64,000 nucleotides of DNA, taken from NCBI GenBank assembly GCA_964583095.1, contig CAZOVB010000021.1, forward strand, positions 1 to 64,000, written 5' to 3'. Of this stretch, positions 43,801-51,700 are shown piece after piece. The notes beneath the pieces are model-generated. The model saw only the letters and a program-made list of their open reading frames with translations. It was not told where the DNA came from and did no database searches. A program made the translations under genes and the position numbers. Positions within the stretch are counted from its first letter, which is position 1. Every line of letters starts with the position of its first letter. The DNA is from CAZOVB01 sp964583095 (GTDB taxonomy: Bacteria > Planctomycetota > Phycisphaerae > SM23-33).

Positions 43801-44018
43801 GTAGCCAGCGCGATCTTTCGGCCCTTGGAGACCTCGCCTTCCCTGCGGTAGGATCGAATCGTCAGCCAGACCATGAACGCAAAGACCAGGCCCAACGAAA
43901 GGCGGACATAGTTGCTGTATTCGGCGATGAAGCGAAAGCTCCAGTCTCCGGCCCCGAAAAGGCTCACAGGATCTGCGCCGAAGAGGAAACGCCAAACTGA
44001 ATCAAAGAATTCCTTCAT
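40881..44018 (-). CDS. VWA-domain membrane protein with GATase-like region
   Basis: A 1045-residue protein. Two N-terminal membrane segments at about 40-56 and 68-88 are followed by a VWA domain whose first part carries the metal-site motif D-D-S-N-S (VLVLVDDSNSMT). A long charged insert (about residues 130-360) separates it from the rest of the VWA fold (AIIVIGDGQNTSES). Residues about 560-800 have a glutamine-amidotransferase-like fold pattern (RILLVSGDAGWEFQHLKNFL). One membrane segment ends the protein (LMLLIIALLLCTEWILRKKYN). It is 34 bases before the DUF4175-like gene in the operon. Confidence 0.8.
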   Translation of the reverse strand: MKEFFDSVWRFLFGADPVSLFGAGDWSFRFIAEYSNYVRLSLGLVFAFMVWLTIRSYRREGEVSKGRKIALATLRIFVLVLLFVIVMKPAIVWKRTRTLYSDVLVLVDDSNSMTLPNDVYDQQQTQELAEFLGIDPADVAGLTRLDIAKACLTKEDSVLLDLAENHLLKLLAFSTDDPQREPYVRQLGALRLIGDGEEDPAASLPPALDSPVQGDRLVLTGIIKKIRALLDDPRMRALLSGPLEDEKARQVMVQEARRTVQHYRLAGSDAGEDLERVVDDFEAGRINRLELTRRLLEIMQEGPKQLEFPELEPDQARQIAAAERRRFQSLPEEQARTRQMGLELADSLEARELSYLQYLRSLEEMKQTLWAEKMAKLTPAQRVSLMLSALDGKGFQTRYAQALGRALEMIRGRRTEAIIVIGDGQNTSESRAPSIDDVINEARRLSVPIIPVLVGSSRRPASVYVSSLRSNNRVPRNSGMTFTATVSYCNIEDDASLLLRLLRRPRDEEDAEWTEVAKTEKPVVLQRPSVEEYNKTLHVSEVEIPYEPKDVGRFEFKAEPVNELSDPRARKVESPTVLVRVLDERIRILLVSGDAGWEFQHLKNFLLRQPDLYQLSVWQQNADKDINQAASTGMKLESLPRTLEELVGSPGWTPEKQAKNPELHPGYNVVFLYDPYPTENGFDGHFADLLYQFVEQHGGGLCYIASNKNSPKLYALDEFSPLRALLPVELSFDVSSDVQRISGETGRAWKMRLTPYGQDHPIMMMEDSPEASLNAWAVLPGIYNSHHVKQRKPLARVLAVHGNPNRRSEDDLVEPLIVYQRFNLGRVLYMGTDETWRWQFVDAGYYYRRYWSNAVRFLATLRPKLVDILLVEGKERYDLDETVTFEVRAYNDKYQPLTEDTFTVILDPADPDEKEIRIPLEATDKANDPGKYRGTFEPEREGTYTVTALAKEQRKDRVSEKRLIITVPEAEKKQPQADEKLMHRLAGDARALNIVDIGELRNLPHGRREVPNDINKELWDTPLMLLIIALLLCTEWILRKKYNMA

Positions 44019-44029
44019 GTATCACACGC

Positions 44030-46582
44030 TCAACTTCGTATCTGGGAGGAGATATCGTTGGAGGAGTAGTGGCCGAATTTCTGGCCCAGGAACGTCTCAG
44101 CCGCCATCAGCACGACCACGGAAATCAGGGCGATCATCCACCAATCTTCTTCGTCGGCCACGGCGGCGATGGATTTGCCCGACTCCTTGCCCGCCCGGGC
44201 GTCGTAGTAGGCCAGTTGGCCTAGAACACTCTCGATCCTCTCGGTATCGGCGGGGGTCAGTTGTCCTTCGGCCGGATCCACGTTGCGGACATAGAGGTAA
44301 ACCGGTATCTGGTTGCTCTGGGCGATCTTCTCGGGAGACTCTTCCAGGTGCAGGCTGTAGACGCCCGAGGCGGGAGTCCGCTCCCATCGAAGGATGAACT
44401 GCCGGAGGTCTTCGTCGCGGCCCCGAAGGCCGGTAAGCAGCGACGGGGGAACCGAGGCCTCCGAGCTTTCCAGGGCTTCGAGAAGGGAAGTCGCAGCGCC
44501 GTACAATTGCATCTGTTGGTCCGAGACGCTTTCGAACTTCCCGATCTGCTCTGCAGTCTGCAGGAGCCTCTGGGCGGCGTCGATGACATCCTGCGGGCCC
44601 GGCTGGGGCTGTTGCTGGGCCCAGGCAATCGCCCGGTTTGCGGTCACCACGCAACGACGCCGGGGTTCGCGTCGGCCCAGGTCGGCTGAGGGGTGAAGTG
44701 TCAACGTCGCCTCCGCCTGGGCAAGCGAATCGGGCAACTCGTGGACAATCGGCTCCGTCACCATGGCGGTGTATTGCAACTTTCGCGCCTTGGCCAGATA
44801 AGGTATCAGCTCGTGCATGGTCAGCACGTACAGGCCGTTTTCTGCCTTGGCCCAATCATTCCAAAGATCCGACGCCGTCGAGAAGAGGGTTATCACCTTG
44901 CCCTGACCGAATTGGGTCTCGACAATCGCGGGGTGCTTGCCGTCGTCGGTAAACCGGGTGAGGACCTCAGGTTTTACAGGATTGGCCGCGGTACGCCCGG
45001 CGCCTTCGTCGGCAGGAGTGATGGCGTAGAAGCGGATCAGGTCGGTAAAGCTCAGTCCCGAGGCCTTGTGGGCCGCCTCGATCCCGGCAAAGAGCGGGTG
45101 GCTGATAAGGTCGGCCGGCTGCATGCGAAAGAATTCCCTCGCCTGCAGAGGCGCCTTGATCTTGAAGGGCATCAGCCCCGCCCCGTCGGCGTACATGGCG
45201 TTGTTGTAGAAACGCATGTTGAGTCGCGGGCCGGTGAAAATGGCCAGGCCCCCGCCGTTGGCGACATACCGCTCCAGTTCCCGAAGCTTGGGATAGACGC
45301 TCTGGCCCTGTTCGTTGATCTGCCGGGGCATCTCGGGAACATTCAACAGCATGACCAGGTCATAGCGATCGAAGTCGATCAGGGAGATCTCGTCGGGGTT
45401 ATAGACGGTCGGACGCATCCCGAACATCTGCTTGTCGCGGGGATCGATCGCCCAGGTCAGGTAGTAAGATTCCCGGTTGCGGGGACGAATGGACGCCCTG
45501 CCGTCCACCACGCAGACGCGGACAACCGGTTGGACGTTCAGGGCGACGCCGGCCTGATTGTCGCCCTCGAGCTCGTCGGCGGCCACCGACGCCCGGAGCA
45601 CGGCGGGCCCGGCCTGAGAGAACGAATGCTTGTGTAGGACGGATCGGCTCTGGCCCGGAGCGATGGGGCCCTGCTCGGTTACGTTCAGGGCCTGGACTTT
45701 GGTCGAATCGAGCTTCCCGTCTACGTAACGCAGTTGCTCCAGTTGGACTTTGGCATCTCCAATGGAAATCGGGGAATTGTTCCGAACCGTGATCTCGAAC
45801 TCAGCATCCTGGCCGGCAGCCACGAAACGCTCCAGCAGTTCGATCGACTCGACCGTGAGGTTTCGCCGCGGATCCAGACCGTAATCCAGAACGCGAAGAC
45901 TGACCCGCTGGCCCCGCATCTGCTCGAGGAGCTTGCCGAGTCTTTCGGACCGGTCCTTGTCGGCAAGGTCCACCCGTCGAAGATCGCTGAGCAGATAAAG
46001 ATGCCGCTGGCCAGATTCCTTCTGGAGGATCCGTTGGGCCTGTTCCACAGCCGGAGCCAGTGCGGTGCGCCTGTCGGAAAGCTCCAGACCCCGGAGGTCG
46101 CTGTAGACCGACTCGCGGTCGGTCATGATCGCCGGCTCGAACCAGGGCTCTTCCGGCCTGGAGGTCAGCAGGATCGCGACACGATCGGTTTCGGGCAGTT
46201 CTTCCATGCGCTCGATAAGATCTTCCCGGGCCAGTTTGAACAGGTCTTTGTCGGCATAATTCTGCCCCATCGAATAACTGTCATCCAGCACGAAGACCAC
46301 GGTGCGCGACTCCCGGCCGGCCAGGGAACCCAACGTATCCCCGCAGCCCAGGAACCTGCCCAGGGCAAACGCCAGCGCCACAACAACCAGCGTGCGCAGC
46401 AGCAGGAGGATCAGCTCTTCGATCCGCAATCTCTTGCGGTTCTTCCGAAGGGACTCCAGGAGAAACTGCATCGCCGCCCAATCCCGGATGCGATACCGCC
46501 GCCGATTGAGCAGGTGAATGATGATCGGGGCTGAAGCCAGCCCCAGACCGGTAAAGAACACCGTTGGATTCAAAAATGGCAT
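44030..46582 (-). CDS. BatA-like VWA-domain membrane protein
   Basis: An 850-residue protein with the BatA N-terminal region (PF07584-type) at 1-80: FLNPTVFFTGLGLASAPIIIHLLNRR and the second helix LILLLLRTLVVVALAFALG. A VWA domain at about 90-270 has the metal-site motif D-D-S-Y-S (VVFVLDDSYSMG). The long periplasmic remainder has a GATase-like segment (around 360-560). A final helix near 815-832 (WWMIALISVVVLMAAETFLG) anchors it. Family members act as partners of MoxR and DUF58 proteins. It lies 33 bases after the DUF58 gene and 11 before the second VWA gene. Confidence 0.82.
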   Translation of the reverse strand: MPFLNPTVFFTGLGLASAPIIIHLLNRRRYRIRDWAAMQFLLESLRKNRKRLRIEELILLLLRTLVVVALAFALGRFLGCGDTLGSLAGRESRTVVFVLDDSYSMGQNYADKDLFKLAREDLIERMEELPETDRVAILLTSRPEEPWFEPAIMTDRESVYSDLRGLELSDRRTALAPAVEQAQRILQKESGQRHLYLLSDLRRVDLADKDRSERLGKLLEQMRGQRVSLRVLDYGLDPRRNLTVESIELLERFVAAGQDAEFEITVRNNSPISIGDAKVQLEQLRYVDGKLDSTKVQALNVTEQGPIAPGQSRSVLHKHSFSQAGPAVLRASVAADELEGDNQAGVALNVQPVVRVCVVDGRASIRPRNRESYYLTWAIDPRDKQMFGMRPTVYNPDEISLIDFDRYDLVMLLNVPEMPRQINEQGQSVYPKLRELERYVANGGGLAIFTGPRLNMRFYNNAMYADGAGLMPFKIKAPLQAREFFRMQPADLISHPLFAGIEAAHKASGLSFTDLIRFYAITPADEGAGRTAANPVKPEVLTRFTDDGKHPAIVETQFGQGKVITLFSTASDLWNDWAKAENGLYVLTMHELIPYLAKARKLQYTAMVTEPIVHELPDSLAQAEATLTLHPSADLGRREPRRRCVVTANRAIAWAQQQPQPGPQDVIDAAQRLLQTAEQIGKFESVSDQQMQLYGAATSLLEALESSEASVPPSLLTGLRGRDEDLRQFILRWERTPASGVYSLHLEESPEKIAQSNQIPVYLYVRNVDPAEGQLTPADTERIESVLGQLAYYDARAGKESGKSIAAVADEEDWWMIALISVVVLMAAETFLGQKFGHYSSNDISSQIRS

Positions 46583-46615
46583 GGTGGATTGCTTTCGCTT
46601 GCCTGAATGTATCGG

Positions 46616-47551
46616 CTACCGTCTTGCCGACGCCCGTCGCGTGGCCGCCGAACGGGCTGCCAGGAACGCCAGAAGCGCCGCATCTATATGGTCGGCCGTG
46701 CTGATCAGTTTGTAGTCCACACGGCTGGCGACGCACTTTCGCTTGACCTCTTTGCAGAAGCGTTCGACCGCTTCCAGATAGCCTTCCCGCAGCGACCGGG
46801 GCTCTGCCGTAAGCCGCCCGGTTTCTTCCAGTCCCCGAAAGAGGGTGTTTCCCTGGAAGGGGAAGGTCAGCTCGTCGTGGTCCATGATGTGCAGGACCAT
46901 CACTTCGTGGTCGTAGTGCCGGAAGTGCTGGACGCCTCGGAGCACACCATCGATGTCGGTGAACAGGTCGCTGACCAGGCAGATCAGCCCTCGGCGGGAG
47001 ACCTTCTCAGCCATTGCGTGGCAGATCGGTTCAAGGGACGTCTTCTGTGTGCACTGGGCCTGATCCAGTGCGTGGACGAAATTCTTGATCTGGTTGGGAT
47101 TGGCCGAGGCGGGCACGTAGGTCCGCAGGTCACTGTCAAAGACGCCCACACCCACCGCATCCTGCTGCTGGAGCAGCAGAAAGCCCAGGCTGGCCGCAAT
47201 GGCCGAGGCGTACTCGTACTTGGTCATCCCGTCCCTGCCGGCTGTCCCGCGGTACCGCATCGACTCACTGGCATCGACGAGAAAAGTCGCCTTGAGATTG
47301 GTCTCTTCCTCGTACTGCTTGATGTAGTAGCGATCGGTTTTGGCCTGAACCTTCCAGTCCAGGTGGCGCAGATCGTCGCCGGGAACGTATTCCCGGTGGG
47401 AGGCGAATTCCACGCTGAAACCGTGGAACGGACTGCGGTGAAGACCCGAGATGAACCCCTCCACCACCAGCCGGGCCTGGAGATCCAGCCTTGTGATCTT
47501 GGAAAGAACCTTCGGATCGAGGTACTTCTGCAGGTTTTCGGATTCAGCCAT
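46616..47551 (-). CDS. DUF58-family protein with VWA-like core
   Basis: A 311-residue cytoplasmic protein. The DUF58 signature is present (GFSVEFASHREYVPGDDLRHLDW, residues about 42-66), followed by a VWA-like core with D-A-S-E-S at ATFLVDASESM. It lacks membrane segments. DUF58 genes nearly always follow a MoxR ATPase gene. Their products are thought to be MoxR partners and the biochemical role is not known. The order MoxR, DUF58, VWA matches the standard arrangement. Confidence 0.93.
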   Translation of the reverse strand: MAESENLQKYLDPKVLSKITRLDLQARLVVEGFISGLHRSPFHGFSVEFASHREYVPGDDLRHLDWKVQAKTDRYYIKQYEEETNLKATFLVDASESMRYRGTAGRDGMTKYEYASAIAASLGFLLLQQQDAVGVGVFDSDLRTYVPASANPNQIKNFVHALDQAQCTQKTSLEPICHAMAEKVSRRGLICLVSDLFTDIDGVLRGVQHFRHYDHEVMVLHIMDHDELTFPFQGNTLFRGLEETGRLTAEPRSLREGYLEAVERFCKEVKRKCVASRVDYKLISTADHIDAALLAFLAARSAATRRASARR

Positions 47552-47597
47552 TGCTGCTCTCTACTGTGCCCGGCTCATCCAGGCAGGGGGAGGATTG

Positions 47598-48668
47598 TTA
47601 TTCCTGGACGGCCTTGCTGGTGCGCGGATCCTGCGACAGGCTCGATCCCTTGGAAGGGATGATTTCAATGAGCTTGTCAATGATCCGGTCGGCATCGTAC
47701 CCTTCGGCGTCGGCGGTGAAGTTGGTCACAATGCGGTGACGCAGCACGGGCTTGGCCACGGCCTGGATGTCTTCGGTGCTTACGTGGAAGCGGCCATGCA
47801 GGACGGCGCGGACTTTTCCGCCGAGGATCAGATACTGGCAGGCACGCGGGCCGGCGCCCCAACTGACGTATTCCCGAATGATTTCCGGTGCGTCGCCTTC
47901 CAGCACGCGGGTGGCGCGGACCAGCCGCATGGCGTACTGGATCGCATGATCGGATACCGGGACGCGGCGGATGATCTCCTGGAGTTCTTCGATCCGCCGG
48001 CCGTCGAGAACCTTGCTCAGCTGAATCTCCTTGGCCGTCGTCGTCAGGCGGATGATGTCGAATTCCTCGTCCCACTTCGGGTAGGAAACGAAGATCTTGA
48101 ACATGAACCGGTCCTGTTGGGCCTCGGGCAGGGGGTACGTCCCTTCCTGCTCGATCGGGTTCTGCGTGGCCAGGACGAAGAACGGGCGCTTCATCGGCAT
48201 GCGGTTGCCCCCAACGGAGACCTGCCGTTCCTGCATCGCCTCCAGCAGGGCCGCCTGCGTTTTGGGAGGTGTACGGTTGATCTCGTCTGCAAGGATGATG
48301 TTGCTGAAAATCGGGCCCTGGAGGAACTTGAAGTCCCGCTGACCGGTGGCCTTGTCTTCCTGGATGACCTCGGTACCGGTGATGTCCGAGGGCATCAGGT
48401 CGGGGGTGAACTGGATGCGTGCAAAGTCAAGGTCCAGACACTGGGCCAACGACGAAACCATCAGCGTTTTGGCCAGGCCGGGAACACCTTCCAGGATCGC
48501 GTGGCCTCTTGCGAAGATGCACATGAGCAGCTCTTCCAGGACCTGTTCCTGTCCGACGATGGCCTTGTTGAGCTCGGTGCGGATCGTATTGTAAGCATCT
48601 GCCAGTTGCTCCACCGCCTGGATATCTTCCTGCTGAAGCTGCGGGGAATTCTCGTTGCCTTGGGTCAC
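47598..48668 (-). CDS. moxR: MoxR-family AAA+ ATPase
   Basis: A 356-residue AAA+ ATPase. Walker A is GVPGLAKT near residue 60, Walker B is ILADEINR with the usual R-T-PPKTQAALLEAMQER sequence, and sensor 1 is VLATQNPIEQEGTYPLPEAQ. MoxR proteins are chaperone-like ATPases that mature or insert VWA proteins. It starts with GTG behind AAGGAG. It heads the cluster of DUF58, VWA, DUF4175-like, coiled-coil, TPR and NPCBM genes, 69 bases after the PQQ-propeller gene. Confidence 0.95.
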   Translation of the reverse strand: MTQGNENSPQLQQEDIQAVEQLADAYNTIRTELNKAIVGQEQVLEELLMCIFARGHAILEGVPGLAKTLMVSSLAQCLDLDFARIQFTPDLMPSDITGTEVIQEDKATGQRDFKFLQGPIFSNIILADEINRTPPKTQAALLEAMQERQVSVGGNRMPMKRPFFVLATQNPIEQEGTYPLPEAQQDRFMFKIFVSYPKWDEEFDIIRLTTTAKEIQLSKVLDGRRIEELQEIIRRVPVSDHAIQYAMRLVRATRVLEGDAPEIIREYVSWGAGPRACQYLILGGKVRAVLHGRFHVSTEDIQAVAKPVLRHRIVTNFTADAEGYDADRIIDKLIEIIPSKGSSLSQDPRTSKAVQE

Positions 48669-48737
48669 TGTTTTCTCCTTATGCGGTCAATGCGTGCATA
48701 GTGTCGGTTGTTGGGGGGTGGCAATGTCCGGATCCGG

Positions 48738-51700
48738 TCATCTGCCTCGGTAAACGGTCAAGCCCTGCTCGTCTTCCATGACCAGGCGGCCACTGGTGAC
48801 AGCCGGGATGGACAGTGCGCGGATTCGCGCCATGGTCGTATTGTCTCGGGCCTCCTTGGAGACCATGTGTTCGGAAATTTCGCCGCTGTCACTGTCGACC
48901 AGCCAGGCGGCGTTCTGGCGGTTGTTGAGGAGACAACCCACCAGGATATGGTCTCCCACCCGCCGGAGGGGCTGATCCAGAATCTGCGACTGGTTCTTGA
49001 CCAGTTGACAGGTCCAACTGAGCTTTCCGCTGCCGATGTCATAGCGGCGGAGGTAGTAATTCTGGCAGTTGGTAACCCGGCCATAAATCTGTCCCGGCCT
49101 GCCTCGAAACTGTGTCGTGCCCAGGACGATCACCCCGCCCTTGTTGTCGCTCAGGGCTCGCAGGGGTACGAAGTCCCGGGCGTCGATCTTTCCGGCAGGG
49201 ATCGAAGCCATGGGTTCTGCAGCTCCCATGGACGAGAACGCTTCGATAATCCCTCCGGAGCTCGAGGCCGTGACGAAGGTCATTTCGGCCTCGGCGGAAA
49301 GAAGGCGAAGGTTGCCCCCCCGTCCATAATCTTTCTTCCACAAGGGCTTTTGGAGGTTGTCCTGAGAAAAGGCCCGGAGTTCTCCACCGGCCGAGATGAA
49401 AATCTGCCCGTCGGGGCTCACCCGTGCATCGACACCGCCCTGAAACTCCTGAATCGCCTTGCCGGTTTTCAGATCGTAGAGAACCATCTGGTCGAAGTCG
49501 CTCGAGCGGACGGCAACGTAGCGGCCCAGGAATCGAAGAGGCCAACCGACGCGATTGCTCCCGCGTCTGCGTCCCTGGAGCCGCACCTTGTTGTCCCAAC
49601 GCTTCTTGCCGGTCTCCATCTCCAGGCAAACCAGGTTGCCGGTGGCATCGGCCACCACGAAGCTGTCGCGCCCCATCCCCATGCATGCGAAGCGGGAGAC
49701 GCTGATACCCACGTCTTCCAGAGGCGTATGCCAGAGGCGTTTGCCCGTTTCGGCCGAGAAGCCAGAGCAACTGTTGCGGTCGCCCAGGACGATGGTCTTG
49801 CCGTCCCGGCTCAGGCCGCCCAGAAAGGACATGTCGGGGGGATAGTAGGTGCTGCGGCGGAGGTGGTTGATATCCACGCTGGTCAGGGCTTCCCAACTGA
49901 CGGCGTCTTGGTAGGTGTTTCGGGAGGTATCCAGAAGCGGTGCACGGTTTTCGTTGAGCACCAGGAGGTTCTGGCCGATCCGGACGGGACGGTATTCCTG
50001 ATCCCGAACCAGAAAGACATCTGTGCCGGGAACCTCGAAGACCTTCTCCAGCGGGGGGACGATCGAAGCTTCAATGTCGGTCTTCACGGAAGCTTCCGGG
50101 ATCTTGCCGTTGTTGATCTGGTCCCGCATTTCGCCCAGGGTCCCCTTGATGTTGGCAAAAGAGACCGGGGTGGAATCCGGCTGATCACTGATGTTCTCCA
50201 GGGTCATGCGTGCGGCAATGGGCTTGCCGGCCTTTGCGTAGATGGCCGCCAGGGCCACCGCGGCCGAGACGCGAAGGGGGCTTTTGCGGTCGGCGATGAC
50301 CTCCGAGAACAACTTGACGGCGCTGGTCAGGGCCTGCTTGTCCTTCTGGTCCTGCCCGGCGTGGGCGCGAAGGTAGTAGATCTCCGCCGCCTGAAACAGC
50401 GCGTCGTCGCGGTACTGACCGTGCTTGTACTTCTTGGCCACCGCGACAAGCTCTTCGGGGTCTTCGTTGGAGCCGGCCTTGGCCAGGGCATCCTTGGCCA
50501 GGGCATCGAAGGGCTCGAGCGGCTCGTATCCGTGCTCCTGGATCACCGAGGCGATAAAGTTGTCGGCCAGCACCGAACCGGGAAGCTTGGGAGTCCTGCT
50601 GTCGAAGCGCCCGTTGTCCGGATCCTTGGAGCCGATCTGGACGTCTACGAGCTTCTCCTGTCCGTAGCGACCGATGATCTCGGTGGCCAGTTCGATCGAC
50701 GTGGTCAACTCAGCCACGTCGTCCTTCTTTTCTCCAAGCATCCGGTGGTACCGGGCAAGGCGAAGGAGCATATGAGCTTTTTCCTGGTCGCTGCGGGCGT
50801 ACTCACGAGCTTCCAGGAACAGTTTGCCCATCTCCTCCATGGAGTCGGACGTGTTGGCCAAGGCCAGGTAGTTGCGGTAGATGGACTTGCGAACCATCTC
50901 CTGCAGGCGGCTGTCGGTGGTGCCGGCCAACTCCTCCTGCAACTGAAGGTAATCTTCCAGAGACCGGTCGTACCGGCGCGCACTGAAGGAGACATTGGCC
51001 CGGTTGAAGAGCTTCTCTCTGCGCTGCCGGCCATGAAGCCCTTCGAGCAACTCGCTGATCCGGGCGTACTGCGTTTCATAGGGGAAATAGGCCGCCAGGC
51101 CCAGAGGGTTGGCGGCGAACATCTTCCCGCCGGCAAAGACCAGGTTGCCCAGAAGAGCATTGGGCTCGGCCGGCCCGGACTTGCTGAGCATGTACTCGTC
51201 CAGATCCAGCCGGGCCACGCCGGCATGCACACTGACCACCACGCTCTTGTCGGTCACCCCAGGGCGACCGTAGACATCGCCCAGGCCATCGACCTGGTGA
51301 AGAACCTTCCCGTTGCGGGCCGAGAGAATCGCAAGCGAACCGTTGCCCGGCTCGTAGCTGCCGGAGATGACCAGGCGGTTTTCATCCACGGCGGCCAGGT
51401 AAAGCATCTTCTGTCGCGGGGCGTTCCAGAGTGGCTTTCCATCCTCGAAGGAGAACGTCATCACCTTGTCGCTGTCGGCCGGGAGGATCGTCACCCGCCC
51501 GGGGGTGACAACAATCGGATTTATGCCGAAGCGAACCCCGGCGACGTTGAAGCGGTACCTGCGGGACCGGGTGCCCCCCAAGTCGCTCTCATACTGGTAG
51601 GCCCAGACGGGCTGGCCGGTCTGGGTGTCGAAGCAGCCGAGCACACCGGCATTGGTCAGGACAAAGACGCGCCCCTCGATACAGGCAGGAGGCGTCCCAA

